Origin: Corallococcus macrosporus
GTDB lineage: Bacteria; Myxococcota; Myxococcia; Myxococcales; Myxococcaceae
Length of the DNA stretch: 64,000 nucleotides
NCBI RefSeq assembly: GCF_017302985.1
Contig: NZ_JAFIMU010000002.1
Location: 558,001-622,000 of the forward strand
Reading direction: 5' to 3'
The notes below the pieces were generated by a model. The model had not been told where the DNA came from, ran no database searches, and saw nothing but the letters and a program-made list of their open reading frames with translations. Shown here piece by piece: positions 54,065-64,000 of this stretch; the first letter of the stretch is position 1, and each line of letters opens with the position of its first letter. Made by a program: the position numbers and the translations under genes.

Positions 54065-54868
54065 CTAGTCCAGCCGCCGGTGCGCCAGGCACGGCAAATT
54101 CCGCCGGATGCGTGCCTGGAGCTCCGGGTCCACCGGCGCCAGCGCCAGTCCCTCGCCCTCGGAGGCCCGCGCCGTCACCAGGCCCCACGGGTCCACCACC
54201 ATGGCGTGGCCGTACGTCAGCCGCTGCGCCGAGTGCCGCCCGCCCTGGGCCGGCGCCAGCACGTACGCCTGGTTCTCGATGGCGCGGGCGCGCAGCAGCA
54301 CCTCCCAGTGGTCCTTGCCGGTCATCATCGTGAAGGCCGCCGGCACCGCGAGCAGCGTGGCCCCGTCCTTCGACAGCCGGCGGTACAGCTCCGGGAAGCG
54401 CAGGTCGTAGCAGACGCTCATGCCCAGCCGGCCGACCGGGGTGTCCACCGCCACCACCTCCGTCCCGGGCGCCACCGCCGCGGACTCCTGGTAGGTGGCC
54501 CCGTCGCCCACGTCCACGTCGAACAGGTGCATCTTCCGGTACACGGCCAGCCGGGCGCCGTCCGGGCCGAACAGCACGCTGGTGTTGTAGAGCCGGCCGC
54601 CGGGCGCTCCCTCCTCCAGGATGGAGCCCGCCAGCAGCGTCGTCTTCGTCCCCCGCGCCAGCTCCGCCATCCGGCTCAGGGTCGGGCCGTCCAGCGCTTC
54701 CGCGGCGGAGGGGCGCTCGGGCTCCGGACCCATCCAGGAGAAGTTCTCGGGCAGGCCCACCAGGTGGGCTCCCAGGGAGGCGGCCTGGCGCACGAGGCGC
54801 GTGGCCACGTCCAGGTTGTGGGCCTTGTCCGCGGTGGACACCATCTGGGCGGCGGCGATGAGGTGCAT
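54065..54868 (-). CDS. nitrilase-superfamily amidase (Nit1/Nit2, deaminated glutathione amidase-like)
   Basis: A 267-residue carbon-nitrogen hydrolase. The catalytic triad is visible as Glu in GLPENFSWMG, Lys in YRKMHLFDVDVGDG, and Cys in MSVCYDLRFPELYR. The HLFDVDVGDG and DLRFPELYR context is that of the Nit1/omega-amidase group, which repairs deaminated glutathione or hydrolyses alpha-ketoglutaramate. The length is normal. A TATAAC-containing palindrome sits immediately upstream of the ATG. Confidence 0.9.
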   Translation of the reverse strand: MHLIAAAQMVSTADKAHNLDVATRLVRQAASLGAHLVGLPENFSWMGPEPERPSAAEALDGPTLSRMAELARGTKTTLLAGSILEEGAPGGRLYNTSVLFGPDGARLAVYRKMHLFDVDVGDGATYQESAAVAPGTEVVAVDTPVGRLGMSVCYDLRFPELYRRLSKDGATLLAVPAAFTMMTGKDHWEVLLRARAIENQAYVLAPAQGGRHSAQRLTYGHAMVVDPWGLVTARASEGEGLALAPVDPELQARIRRNLPCLAHRRLD

Positions 54869-54872
54869 GGGC

Positions 54873-54884
54873 GCGTTATAACGC
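54873..54884. promoter_or_regulatory. 12-bp palindrome with embedded -10-like element
   Basis: GCGTTATAACGC is a perfect palindrome 4 nt upstream of the amidase ATG. Read on the minus strand it offers TATAAC as a -10, with TTCCGA 16 nt further upstream. It could also be a regulator site for the divergent region. Confidence 0.45.
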
Positions 54885-54944
54885 CACCGGCGTCACTCGG
54901 AACCCCTGGGAATCCTTCAATCCCGGGGGGCGTTTGACCCGGTG

Positions 54945-54977
54945 CCTCGGGGTGTGTCCTTCCTTTACACCCCGAGG
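54945..54977 (+). ncRNA. rimP operon leader hairpin 1
   Basis: A perfect 11-bp stem (54945-54955 with 54967-54977, CCTCGGGGTGT/ACACCCCGAGG) with an 11-nt pyrimidine-rich loop. It is the first of three consecutive hairpins in the leader of rimP-nusA-infB and shares its last base with the next one. Confidence 0.55.
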
Positions 54978-55008
54978 GGGCGTGTGTTACGGACGCCCCG
55001 ACATTTTT
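54977..55008 (+). terminator. rimP operon leader hairpin 2 (terminator-like)
   Basis: GGGGCGT (54977-54983) pairs with ACGCCCC (54993-54999), followed by GACA and TTTTT at 55004-55008. In the leader of an operon encoding the transcription factor NusA this is a candidate attenuator. Confidence 0.6.
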
Positions 55009-55022
55009 CGAACGCATCACAT

Positions 55023-55059
55023 CGAAAAGTGGGCCGCCGTGCCCGCTTTTCGCGTTTTT
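55023..55059 (+). terminator. rimP operon leader hairpin 3 (terminator-like)
   Basis: A 12-bp stem (CGAAAAGTGGGC 55023-55034 with GCCCGCTTTTCG 55041-55052, one G-U pair), loop CGCCGT, followed by CG and TTTTT at 55055-55059. It ends 20 nt before the rimP ATG, and so looks like a terminator directly in front of an essential operon. Confidence 0.65.
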
Positions 55060-55078
55060 GGAGACCTGTTTCCTGGCC

Positions 55079-55564
55079 ATGGAGTCGAAGAACATCAAAC
55101 AGACGGTGGAGGAGAAGGCAGCGGCGCTGCTGGACCCCATCGTGGCGAACGAAGGCCTGGAGCTCCTGGACGTGGAGTACGTCCGTGAGCGCGAGGGCTG
55201 GGTGTTGCGGCTGTTCATCGACAAGCCCGGTGGCCGGGTGGGACTGGAGGAGTGCTCCCAGGTGTCGCGCGCCGTGGATCCGGTGCTCGACGTGGAGGAC
55301 TTCATCCCCCAGGAATACAACCTGGAAGTGTCCAGCCCCGGGGTGAACCGGCCCCTGAAGAAGCCGGGACACTTCGAACGGGTGAAGGGGCAGAAGGTCA
55401 AGGTGAAGACCTTCGGCCCGCTGGGCGAGCCTCCGCGGAAGAACTTCAGCGGCACGCTCACCGATGTGGCGGCCGACGCCATCTCCGTGGACGTGGAAGG
55501 GGGCGGCGTGTTCGTCATCCCCTTCAAGGACATCGCCAAGGCCAATCTGGAGTTCGAGTTCTAG
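55079..55564 (+). CDS. rimP: ribosome maturation factor RimP
   Basis: A 161-residue RimP, needed for 30S assembly. Family features are ALLDPIVANEGLELLDVEYV, WVLRLFIDKPGGRVGLEEC, VSRAVDPVLDVED and EVSSPGVNRPLKKPGHF. ATG 55079 is used; an in-frame ATG at 55058 lies close to the leader hairpin and is unlikely. It heads the conserved rimP-nusA-infB operon. Three hairpins upstream suggest transcriptional control of the whole operon. Confidence 0.95.
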   Translation: MESKNIKQTVEEKAAALLDPIVANEGLELLDVEYVREREGWVLRLFIDKPGGRVGLEECSQVSRAVDPVLDVEDFIPQEYNLEVSSPGVNRPLKKPGHFERVKGQKVKVKTFGPLGEPPRKNFSGTLTDVAADAISVDVEGGGVFVIPFKDIAKANLEFEF

Positions 55565-55634
55565 AAGCCCACATACAGGGGACCCTGTTCGCGCCAGGGC
55601 CGCCCGTGGACCCATTTTCGGAGAAGACAAAGCC

Positions 55635-57335
<1,701 letters not shown>

Positions 57336-57352
57336 CCACAGGGGGTCGGGAG

Positions 57353-57649
57353 ATGCGCCGCGAAACCAAACGGCCCGGGACACATCCCACGGAAATCACG
57401 ACGTCAGGTCCGGTCCGGACCTGCGTCGGGTGCGGTTCGCGCAAGTCACAGGCGGAACTCACCCGGTTCGTGGTAGGTCCCCAGGGCGGCGTGGTGGCGG
57501 ACAGGCGGCGGAGGCTGCCAGGGCGGGGGGCGTACCTGTGCGGTGCCGGTTGTCTGACGGCAGCGCTCAAGCGTAAGGCGCTGGGCAGGGCCTTCCGGGG
57601 CAAGGCGGGGCAGGTCGACCCGTCAGCACTCGGACAGGCTTGGGAGTGA
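57353..57649 (+). CDS. YlxR-family RNA-binding protein
   Basis: A 98-residue YlxR (DUF448) protein, normally encoded between nusA and infB. Signature: PVRTCVGCGSRKSQAEL, then RRRLPGRGAYLCGAGCLTAA and the basic KRKALGRAFRGK. YlxR proteins bind RNA or nucleic acid, and in some bacteria act as regulators; the role here is inferred. The Arg/Lys-rich N-terminus (MRRETKRPGTH) is an extension. It lies 17 nt after nusA. Confidence 0.92.
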   Translation: MRRETKRPGTHPTEITTSGPVRTCVGCGSRKSQAELTRFVVGPQGGVVADRRRRLPGRGAYLCGAGCLTAALKRKALGRAFRGKAGQVDPSALGQAWE

Positions 57650-57769
57650 GGGCGGGTGGGTGGAGAGGTTGCGGGGAGAGGTGGCTGTTAAGCACCACTC
57701 GCACACAATTTCGGCTTTGGACTAGGGTGCTCGGCCTCGTCGCTGGCGGAGCAGAAGGCCAATCAAGGT

Positions 57770-60700
57770 ATGTCGAAGAAGCGCGTTCACGAAATCGCCA
57801 AGGAGCTCAAGAGCCACGGGATTGAGCTCGACAACAAGGAGGTCGTGACCGAGCTCGCCGGGCTGGGTTACGACGTCAAGAGCCACTCGTCCTCGCTGGA
57901 TGACGATCAGGCCACCGCCGCGGTCCAGAAGATCCTGGACAAGCGCAAGCCGAAGCAGGCCGCCCCGCCCGTCGCCGCGAAGGGATTCGTGGTGCGCCGC
58001 AAGGTCGGTCCTCCCGCGGGCACGTCCGCCCCGGAGAGCCAGGACGCCTACGCGCAGAACGAGCAGGCCTACGAGCCGGAGCCCGCGCAGGAGCCGCAGG
58101 CCGCCGCCCCCGTGGAGCCGGAGCCGCAGCAGGCTCCCGCCGCCGTGGAGCCGCCGCCCGCCGCCGTGGAGCAGGCCCCCGTGGCCCGCGCCCCGGAGGC
58201 CCCGGCCGTGACGGCCGCGCCGCCGGAGACCCCGGCCGCCACCCCCACCGCCGCAGCCCCGGAGGCGCCTACCGCGCCCGAGGCTCCGGCCGCTCCGCCT
58301 GTTGCCGCAACCGCCACCCCGCCCGTGACGCCGCCGTCCACCCCGCCTCCCGCGGCCGTGGTGGAGACGCCCCGGGCCGCCGAGCCGACCCCGGCCACGG
58401 CGACACCGCGCAGTCCTACGCAGGAGAGTCCCCGCTTGCCCAACCCCCCTACGCGCTCGCCGGTCCCGCCCACCGCACGGACGCCTTCTTCCACGTCGAC
58501 GTCCGCGACGGTCATCTCCCGAGGTCCCGGTTACGTGCAGCGTCCGGGTTCCACGGGCGGGCGCCCTGGTGGGCCGCCGGGCAGCCGTCCGGGGGGTCCG
58601 GGTGGTCCCGGCAGTCGTCCGGGTGGGCCCACGGGTCCGGGCAGCCGTCCTGGCGCGCCCATGCAGGGGGGCCGTCCGGGCTCGCCGCCCATGAACCGTC
58701 CGGGAGCGCCCATGCAGGCGCGTCCGGGCCAGACGGGGCCGGTGCGTCCGTCCTCGCCTCCCACGGCCGGTGGCACCGGGGCTCCGGTGCAGCCGAGCGG
58801 CCCGACCATCATGGTCGGCGGCGTCCCGCACGCCCAGGTCGCGCCCACGCCGGGCGCCCAGGCGCGCCCCACGGCCACCCAGGCCGTGGTGATTTCGCGT
58901 CCGCTCATCCAGGTCCGCCGCGTCACGCCCACCACGACCCAGGCCAAGCAGTACCCCATGGCCCCGGGCCGCACGGCGCTCGGCACGGAGAAGCGCGAGT
59001 ACAAGGTCGTCCCGGATCACCTGGGCCGCGGCCGCGAGCTCGTGGACGTCTCCAAGAACAAGGAGCGTGGCCAGCGCAAGCGCACGGGTCCTGAGACGAC
59101 CAGCGTTTCGAAGCAGGAGCTGTCGGACATGGTCTGGGGCCGCATCCAGATCCCGATCCGCGGCAAGAAGCGCAAGCCCACGAAGAAGGGCGCCAAGACG
59201 CAGATCACCCAGATGGCCGAGGAGAAGAAGGTCATCAAGCTCCAGGAGGGCATCAGCGTCTCCGACCTGGGTCAGCGCATGGGCATCCGCACCGCGGAGC
59301 TCATCAAGAAGCTGATGGGCATGCAGAAGATGGCCACGGCGAACCAGATCCTGGACGCCGACACCGCGGAGCTCATCGCCAGCGACTACCACTGGAAGGT
59401 CGAGCGCGTCGGCTTCGAGGTGGAGGACTACCTGCCGGAGGTGGAGGCCAAGGCGGAGGACGAGCGTCCCCGTCCGCCGGTGGTCACCATCATGGGCCAC
59501 GTCGACCACGGCAAGACGAGCCTGCTGGACGCCATCCGCCAGGCCAGCGTGGCCGCGGGCGAGGCGGGCGGCATCACCCAGCACATCGGCGCGTACAGCG
59601 TGTCCACCGCGCGCGGCGACGTCACGTTCCTGGACACCCCGGGCCACGAGGCCTTCACGTCCATGCGCGCCCGTGGCGCCAACGTGACGGACATCGTGGT
59701 GCTGGTGGTGGCCGCGGACGACGGCGTGATGCCCCAGACCATCGAGGCCATCAAGCACGCGAAGCAGGCGGAGGTGCCCATCGTCGTCGCCATCAACAAG
59801 ATGGACGTCCCGGGCGCCAACCCCGACCGCGTGAAGAAGGACCTCGCGAGCCAGGAGCTGGTGCCGGAAGAGTGGGGCGGCGACACCATCATGGTGCCCG
59901 TCTCCGCGAAGACGAAGATGAACCTGGATCTCCTCCTGGAGAACCTGGCGCTGCAGGCCGAAGTCCTCGAGCTGACCGCCAACCCGGCGCGTCCGTCCGT
60001 GGGCGCCATCGTGGAAGCGAAGCTGGAGCGTGGCCGCGGTCCCGTGGCCACGGTGCTGGTGCAGGAGGGCACGCTCAAGCTGGGCGACGCCATCGTCACC
60101 GGCACGCACTACGGCCGCGTCCGCGCCATGAACAACAGCCGCGGCGAGTCCGTGAAGGAAGTGAAGCCGGGCTACTGCGCGGAGGTCGTCGGCCTGTCCG
60201 GCGTGCCCACCGCGGGTGACGCCATCAACGTCGTCTCCGACGAGAAGGCGGCCAAGCAGATCGCCGACCACCGCGGCATGAAGGAGCGGCAGGCGGAGCT
60301 CAGCAAGGTCAGCCGCGAGTCCCTGGACCAGCTCTTCGCCAAGACGAAGGCGGGCGGCGGGCCCAAGGAGCTGCGCGTCATCATCAAGGCGGACGTGCAG
60401 GGCTCGGCGGAGGCCGTGCGCCAGGCGGTGGACAAGCTCACCACGCACAAGGTGCGGGTGGTCATCATCGACGCGGGCGTGGGCGCCATCACGGAGACCG
60501 ACGTCATGCGCGCCGCCGCTTCCAAGGGCGTCGTGCTGGGCTTCAACGTGAAGCCGGAGTCGGGCGCGGAGGCCGCGGCCAAGGCGCAGCAGGTGACGCT
60601 GCAGAGCTACTCCATCATCTACGAGCTCATCGACGGGGTTCGCACGGAGATGGAGGGCCTCCTGGAGCCCATCCGCACCGAGCGCAAGCTGGGCCGTGCG

Positions 60701-60979
60701 GAGGTGCGCAACACCTTCAACGTGCCGAAGCTGGGCACCATCGCCGGCGCGGCCGTCCTGGACGGCGTGATGAAGCGCGGCTCGTTCGTGCGCCTCATGC
60801 GCGAGAACAAGCAGCTCTTCTCCGGGAAGATGGCGTCGCTGCGCCGCTTCAAGGACGACGTGAAGGAAGTCGCGCAGGGCTTCGAGTGCGGTATCGGCAT
60901 CGAGAACTTCAACGACCTCAAGGCCGGCGACATCATCGAGGCCTACGAGATCGAGGAGACCCGGCAGAGCCTCTCGTAA
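57770..60979 (+). CDS. infB: translation initiation factor IF-2
   Basis: A 1069-residue IF-2, the GTPase that places initiator tRNA. The N-terminal IF2N module ([20 protein letters not shown]) is followed by a very long Pro/Ala/Gly linker (about 65-390, including [18 protein letters not shown]). The conserved core has the G1 motif GHVDHGKT at 576-583, DTPGHEAF and NKMD, and the C-terminal domains end at [13 protein letters not shown]. The linker makes it larger than E. coli IF-2 (890). ATG 57770 is preferred over alternatives. The 120-nt gap from ylxR has no other gene. Confidence 0.96.
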   Translation: MSKKRVHEIAKELKSHGIELDNKEVVTELAGLGYDVKSHSSSLDDDQATAAVQKILDKRKPKQAAPPVAAKGFVVRRKVGPPAGTSAPESQDAYAQNEQAYEPEPAQEPQAAAPVEPEPQQAPAAVEPPPAAVEQAPVARAPEAPAVTAAPPETPAATPTAAAPEAPTAPEAPAAPPVAATATPPVTPPSTPPPAAVVETPRAAEPTPATATPRSPTQESPRLPNPPTRSPVPPTARTPSSTSTSATVISRGPGYVQRPGSTGGRPGGPPGSRPGGPGGPGSRPGGPTGPGSRPGAPMQGGRPGSPPMNRPGAPMQARPGQTGPVRPSSPPTAGGTGAPVQPSGPTIMVGGVPHAQVAPTPGAQARPTATQAVVISRPLIQVRRVTPTTTQAKQYPMAPGRTALGTEKREYKVVPDHLGRGRELVDVSKNKERGQRKRTGPETTSVSKQELSDMVWGRIQIPIRGKKRKPTKKGAKTQITQMAEEKKVIKLQEGISVSDLGQRMGIRTAELIKKLMGMQKMATANQILDADTAELIASDYHWKVERVGFEVEDYLPEVEAKAEDERPRPPVVTIMGHVDHGKTSLLDAIRQASVAAGEAGGITQHIGAYSVSTARGDVTFLDTPGHEAFTSMRARGANVTDIVVLVVAADDGVMPQTIEAIKHAKQAEVPIVVAINKMDVPGANPDRVKKDLASQELVPEEWGGDTIMVPVSAKTKMNLDLLLENLALQAEVLELTANPARPSVGAIVEAKLERGRGPVATVLVQEGTLKLGDAIVTGTHYGRVRAMNNSRGESVKEVKPGYCAEVVGLSGVPTAGDAINVVSDEKAAKQIADHRGMKERQAELSKVSRESLDQLFAKTKAGGGPKELRVIIKADVQGSAEAVRQAVDKLTTHKVRVVIIDAGVGAITETDVMRAAASKGVVLGFNVKPESGAEAAAKAQQVTLQSYSIIYELIDGVRTEMEGLLEPIRTERKLGRAEVRNTFNVPKLGTIAGAAVLDGVMKRGSFVRLMRENKQLFSGKMASLRRFKDDVKEVAQGFECGIGIENFNDLKAGDIIEAYEIEETRQSLS

Positions 60980-60991
60980 TCCGCAGAGGCA

Positions 60992-61018
60992 GCGCCTCTC
61001 GGAATCCTTGAGAGGCGC
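60992..61018 (+). other. perfect hairpin after infB
   Basis: GCGCCTCTC (60992-61000) pairs perfectly with GAGAGGCGC (61010-61018) around a 9-nt loop. It lies 12 nt after the infB stop within the operon and has no T-run, so it is more likely an mRNA processing or stability element than a terminator. Confidence 0.5.
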
Positions 61019-61127
61019 ACTCGACGGACCTCGGGGAAGGCCCCACCTTTCCCGGGGGATGGACGACGAGTCGGCGGGGCCTGGCGCGCAAGGAGCGTCC
61101 GGGCCGCTGCCGTCCTGGGGGACCTCT

Positions 61128-61730
61128 ATGTTCGTCGGTGTCGCACGCCTCACCCTCCAGATTCCGGAGAGCGCCTCGCTGAAGTCCAAGCGGCAGGTGC
61201 TCCGCCGGGTGACGGACCGGGTGAAGGCCCGCTTCAACGTGGCCGTCGCGGAAGTGGACGACCAGGACCTGTGGCAGAAGGCGTCCGTGGCCCTGGCGGT
61301 CGTGGGCAACGAGCGCCCGCACGTGGATGAGCAGCTGGAGAAGATCATCCACTTCATCGAAGAGATGTACGTCGCGCCGCTGATGGCCCGGGAGACGGAG
61401 ATCCTCGCCTTCGGGGACACGCTCTATTCCGACAACCGGCCCACGGGCTTCCGCGCCCCGGCGAAGGTGCCGGCGCCGGAGGACGAGGACGCCCACCTGT
61501 CCCCCGAGGACGCGCACGCGCACTCGGAGGCGGCCATCGCCCGGTTCCTGCGCAGCGACCGCTCGCTGGCGGAAGCGGAAGGGCTGGGCTCGTGGGAGCA
61601 GCGGCACGAGGGCGCGGGCCCCGGGCCCGGACCGTCCCGCCCCACGGGTGACGGTGGAAGCTTGACGCTGGACGACGCGCGGGCGAAGGCCCGGGCGCTG
61701 CGCAACCCGCGAGACTGGGAGAAGAAATGA
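61128..61730 (+). CDS. YlxP-like DUF503 protein with long C-terminal extension
   Basis: A 200-residue protein. Residues 1-~95 match the DUF503/YlxP family ([43 protein letters not shown]), which is encoded in the nusA-infB-rbfA neighbourhood in many bacteria and has been linked to ribosome biogenesis. About 100 extra residues follow, acidic then Gly/Pro-rich, ending in a basic helix ([20 protein letters not shown]). That tail is not in the usual 95-100 residue family. ATG 61128 starts at the family N-terminus; 61059 is an alternative. It overlaps rbfA by 4 nt. Confidence 0.85.
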   Translation: MFVGVARLTLQIPESASLKSKRQVLRRVTDRVKARFNVAVAEVDDQDLWQKASVALAVVGNERPHVDEQLEKIIHFIEEMYVAPLMARETEILAFGDTLYSDNRPTGFRAPAKVPAPEDEDAHLSPEDAHAHSEAAIARFLRSDRSLAEAEGLGSWEQRHEGAGPGPGPSRPTGDGGSLTLDDARAKARALRNPRDWEKK

Positions 61731-62086
61731 CGACGCATGCACGACCCGAGCGCGTGGGGCAGGAAATCCAGGCGGCCATTGGCGCCCTGCTGACGCGGGG
61801 GGAATTGCGCGACCCGCGCATCGGCTTCATCACCATCACCGGCGTGAAGGTGTCGCCGGACCTGCGGGTGGCGAAGGTGTTCTATTCGATGCTGGGCACG
61901 GACCAGGAGAAGGCGGACACCCAGAAGGGCCTGGAGGCCGCCAAGGGCTTCGTGCGCCGCGAGGTGACGTCCGCGGTCAACCTGCGCGTGTCGCCGGAAA
62001 TCTTCTTCGCCTTCGACGCGTCGGTGGGCGAGGGCGATAAGATCGACCGGCTCCTGCGCGAGGTGCGCGGCAAGGAAGGCTGGTAG
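61727..62086 (+). CDS. rbfA: 30S ribosome-binding factor RbfA
   Basis: A 119-residue RbfA, a KH-fold protein required for 16S 5' end processing and cold adaptation. It shows [46 protein letters not shown] and [20 protein letters not shown]. The ATGA overlap with the DUF503 gene and the 10-nt gap to truB show the operon arrangement. Confidence 0.95.
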   Translation: MTTHARPERVGQEIQAAIGALLTRGELRDPRIGFITITGVKVSPDLRVAKVFYSMLGTDQEKADTQKGLEAAKGFVRREVTSAVNLRVSPEIFFAFDASVGEGDKIDRLLREVRGKEGW

Positions 62087-62096
62087 GCCCCGCTTC

Positions 62097-62960
62097 ATGG
62101 ACGGCGTTCTCGTCATCGACAAGCCCCTGGGTCCCACGTCCTTCGACGTGGTCCGTCAGGTGCGCGGCCTGTTGAAGGTGAAGAAGGCGGGCCACACGGG
62201 CACGCTGGACCCCATGGCCACCGGCGTGCTGCCGGTGTGCCTGGGTGAGGCCACCAAGGTGGCCGGCATCATCACGGAAGGCGACAAGGCCTACGACGCC
62301 GTGGTGCGGCTCGGAATCGAGACGGACACCCAGGACGCCCAGGGCAAGCCCACGGCGGAGGCCCCGGTGCCCCCGCTGACGGCGCCGCTGCTGGAGGCCG
62401 TGCTGTCCCGCTTCCGGGGCACGTTTGAACAGGTCCCGCCCATGTACTCGGCGGTGAAGGTCGCCGGGAAGCGGCTCTATGAACTGGCGCGCGCGGGCGA
62501 GGAAGTGGAGCGGGCCAGCCGCACCGTCACCGTGCACGAGCTGGTGCTGCGCGACTTCTCCGCGGACCGGCTGACCCTGTCGGTGCGGTGCACGAAGGGC
62601 TTCTACGTGCGCACGCTGGCGTACGACCTGGGCCGCGCGCTGGGCTGCGGGGCGCACCTGGAGGCGCTGCGGCGCACGATGAGCGGCCCCTTCACCCTGG
62701 CGCGGGCGCTGCCCCTGGGGGACCTGGCGTCCCTTTCGCGCGAGGCCGTGGCCGGGCGGCTGGTGTCGCTGGCGGACTCGCTGACGGACCTGCCCGCCGT
62801 CCGGGTGAACGCGGACGAGGCGCGGCGCGTGCTGCACGGCGTCCCCGTGGAGGTCGCCCCCGTGCCGGGCCGGGTGCGGGTGCTGGGCCCGGATGACGCG
62901 CTGCTCGCCATGGCGGAAGTGGTGGGCGGGCGGCTGCGCTACCAGCGGGTGTTCAACTGA
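62097..62960 (+). CDS. truB: tRNA pseudouridine(55) synthase TruB
   Basis: A 287-residue TruB. The catalytic Asp38 lies in [17 protein letters not shown]. Other motifs are [14 protein letters not shown], the substrate-binding [16 protein letters not shown] and [18 protein letters not shown]. The C-terminal region is PUA-like ([20 protein letters not shown]). It isomerises U55 in the T-loop of most tRNAs. The length is close to family norms. The next frame starts 1 nt after the stop. Confidence 0.95.
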   Translation: MDGVLVIDKPLGPTSFDVVRQVRGLLKVKKAGHTGTLDPMATGVLPVCLGEATKVAGIITEGDKAYDAVVRLGIETDTQDAQGKPTAEAPVPPLTAPLLEAVLSRFRGTFEQVPPMYSAVKVAGKRLYELARAGEEVERASRTVTVHELVLRDFSADRLTLSVRCTKGFYVRTLAYDLGRALGCGAHLEALRRTMSGPFTLARALPLGDLASLSREAVAGRLVSLADSLTDLPAVRVNADEARRVLHGVPVEVAPVPGRVRVLGPDDALLAMAEVVGGRLRYQRVFN

Positions 62961-62961
62961 A

Positions 62962-63291
62962 GTGGCCACCCGGACCCATGACATCTCCGTGAGCGTGGCC
63001 CCGGGCCTGCGCGGCGCCTTCGACGGGCGGCGCGAGCTGTCCCTGGGCGTCCCCGCGGCGGCGGGCATCGGCGACGTGGTGGAGGCGCTCCTGCGGCTGT
63101 ACCCGCGCACCCGGCAGTTCCTGGCGGGTGACGGCGGCGAGCCGGGGGGCCTGTACCTGCACGTGGCCATGAACGAGGCGACGGCCCGGGAGCTCTCCCC
63201 GGGAGGGGGCGGAATGCCGGGCGGCTGCCGGTTGTACGTCTTCGCACTGTCCCGACCCCCGAAGGGCGGACGGACGGGCGGCGAAGGTTGA
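62962..63291 (+). CDS. small protein with MoaD/ThiS-like (beta-grasp) pattern
   Basis: A 109-residue protein beginning at GTG 62962, 1 nt after truB. The pattern of beta strands and a central helix ([29 protein letters not shown], shown by its start [13 protein letters not shown] and helix [10 protein letters not shown]) followed by [18 protein letters not shown] and [15 protein letters not shown] resembles ubiquitin-like MoaD/ThiS proteins. The terminal Gly-Gly that would be activated is not at the end; the C-terminus is GGRTGGEG. The function is unknown. Its stop codon overlaps the -35 of the rpsO promoter. Confidence 0.6.
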   Translation: MATRTHDISVSVAPGLRGAFDGRRELSLGVPAAAGIGDVVEALLRLYPRTRQFLAGDGGEPGGLYLHVAMNEATARELSPGGGGMPGGCRLYVFALSRPPKGGRTGGEG

Positions 63292-63316
63292 CCCCCCAGG
63301 GGGTGAAGCTTATAAG
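63288..63316 (+). promoter_or_regulatory. rpsO promoter
   Basis: TTGACC (63288-63293), a 17-nt spacer and TATAAG (63311-63316) give a near-consensus housekeeping promoter 101 nt upstream of rpsO. The -35 overlaps the preceding stop codon. The predicted leader of about 95 nt is long enough for S15 autoregulation. Confidence 0.75.
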
Positions 63317-63416
63317 CGGCCCGCTCGTTAGAAGGACCATGAGGCCGGGTCTGTACCCCTCCGCGGACCCAGGCGGCACGAGCGGTCACCCCGGAGCGGG
63401 ATTCAGGAAGAAGCCC

Positions 63417-63686
63417 ATGTCGTTGCATCAGGAACGCAAGAGCGAGCTGGTCACGAAGTTCCGCACCCACGAGTCCGACACCGGCTCGCCCGAGGTGCAG
63501 GTGGCGCTGCTGTCCGAGCGCATCAACATGCTCACCGAGCACTTCAAGACCCACAAGAAGGACCACCACTCCCGCCGCGGTCTGCTGAAGCTGGTCGGTC
63601 AGCGCCGCCGCATGCTGGACTACCTCAAGTCCAAGGACGTGGCCCGCTACAAGAAGCTCATCGAGGGCCTCGGCATCCGCAAGTAG
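63417..63686 (+). CDS. rpsO: 30S ribosomal protein S15
   Basis: An 89-residue S15, a primary 16S rRNA central-domain binder. It shows [39 protein letters not shown] and [13 protein letters not shown], all intact. ATG 63417 with AGGAAG just upstream is the only sensible start; the upstream in-frame ATGs belong to the leader. In many bacteria pnp follows, but no pnp start is visible before the window end. Confidence 0.97.
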   Translation: MSLHQERKSELVTKFRTHESDTGSPEVQVALLSERINMLTEHFKTHKKDHHSRRGLLKLVGQRRRMLDYLKSKDVARYKKLIEGLGIRK

Positions 63687-63702
63687 TCCTCGAGCAGTGA
63701 CC

Positions 63703-63729
63703 GGGGCGCTGGCACACCACCAGCGCCCC
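63703..63729 (+). terminator. hairpin terminator after rpsO
   Basis: GGGGCGCTGG (63703-63712) pairs perfectly with CCAGCGCCCC (63720-63729) around a 7-nt loop, 17 nt after the rpsO stop. The downstream T content is low (GCGCATTTGG). Confidence 0.65.
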
Positions 63730-64000
63730 GCGCATTTGGGCAGCACGCAGCACGGTTTCAGAACAGAAGCGCGGACGTGGGAGAAGGAGTGGGCGAGGGA
63801 GTGGTGGAGGCGGGCTCTTTTGGTTTCCGTTCAGACCGGCCGACCTGAGGTCTTCGGGGTCGGCGGGTGTGATCAGGGATCAAGAGGTCTGGTCCATCCC
63901 TCCGGCGCTCCGCAACGGAGCCCGTTTCCGCAGTACAGGCAGCGTTCGTCTGGCATGTGCCTGCTTCAGGCCCTGGCGACCGCTCAATCCCAGAGGGCCC
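63730..64000. other. gene-poor region at window end
   Basis: About 270 nt with no convincing gene. It contains an imperfect inverted repeat (around 63839-63864, CCGACC/GGTCGG) and a perfect short hairpin GCTCCG-CAA-CGGAGC at 63907-63921. The plus-strand frames are short. A leader for a downstream gene, or a small RNA, is possible but not shown. Confidence 0.4.
63873..63956 (-). CDS. possible 27-residue Cys-containing small protein
   Basis: A short minus-strand frame from ATG 63956 to TGA 63873 would encode a peptide starting MPDERCLYCGNGLRCGAP. The CxxC plus a third Cys is suggestive of metal binding, but the Shine-Dalgarno sequence is weak and the frame is too short for coding statistics. 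An in-frame TGA lies a few codons upstream, so it is self-contained. Confidence 0.2.
   Translation of the reverse strand: MPDERCLYCGNGLRCGAPEGWTRPLDP

Noticed and set aside
57722-61420. A 1232-codon minus-strand frame opposite infB
   Set aside because: Antisense of the IF-2 gene; low complexity and no domain.
63688-64000. Possible tRNA or start of pnp after rpsO
   Set aside because: No cloverleaf with a T-loop GTTC pattern and no frame resembling the polynucleotide phosphorylase N-terminus could be found.

Overview
The window is typical myxobacterial chromosome (Myxococcota, Cystobacterineae; a Corallococcus- or Myxococcus-like genome is my best guess). The DNA is very GC-rich with strong third-position GC. 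Genes are tightly packed on both strands, and GTG starts and ATGA stop/start overlaps are common. Lineage-typical proteins include PATAN/DUF4388 response regulators, J-domain/TPR proteins, Hanks-type kinases with PEGA domains, FecR proteins, Cys-rich lipoproteins and an SspB next to SmpB. I see no insertion sequence, CRISPR array, rRNA or tRNA. This is core chromosome with lineage-specific genes interspersed.

Layout. 1-9 kb: end of a putative membrane glycosyltransferase, an ABC-2 exporter pair, an SPFH/SHOCT protein, an FHA protein, a lipoprotein metallopeptidase, an EpmA-like EF-P lysyltransferase, a PlsC acyltransferase and inorganic pyrophosphatase. The pyrophosphatase faces a YjbR-like protein, and both carry Lys/Ala-rich tails. 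9-16 kb: NAD salvage (pncB and an isochorismatase-fold amidase), glycerate kinase, a YkgJ Cys-cluster protein, an RlmI-like methyltransferase and FxsA. 16-20 kb: ECF sigma factor, zinc-finger/FecR anti-sigma protein and a divergent Cys-rich lipoprotein. 20-29 kb: an RlmK-like methyltransferase, a crotonase, a transsulfuration enzyme and cystathionine beta-synthase (together a plausible Met-to-Cys route), a discoidin-purple-acid-phosphatase lipoprotein, a MaoC protein, a DUF2442-FHA-like fusion and a small orphan gene pair with a GNAT-like member. 29-33 kb: amgK-murU (peptidoglycan sugar recycling), PP2C phosphatase, DUF192 and TrmL.

33-42.3 kb is the most unusual part. A 2134-residue protein has a PATAN-like head, about 1300 residues of Ala/Glu/Arg/Leu helical repeat, an acidic/Pro linker, a J domain and a TPR tail. 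It is followed by a receiver-PATAN-TM-TPR protein. I consider this pair the best candidate for an undescribed system.

42.3-54.9 kb: tsaD, rsmA, a deoxynucleoside kinase, panB-panC, smpB-sspB (trans-translation tagging and ClpXP delivery), a Ser/Thr kinase, DUF971, a FecR/FN3-like/HD-GYP operon and a nitrilase-family amidase. 54.9-64 kb: the conserved operon rimP-nusA-ylxR-infB-ylxP-rbfA-truB-(beta-grasp-like ORF)-rpsO. It is preceded by three tandem hairpins that look like an attenuator leader, and rpsO has its own near-consensus promoter. The last ~310 bases hold a terminator and no convincing gene.
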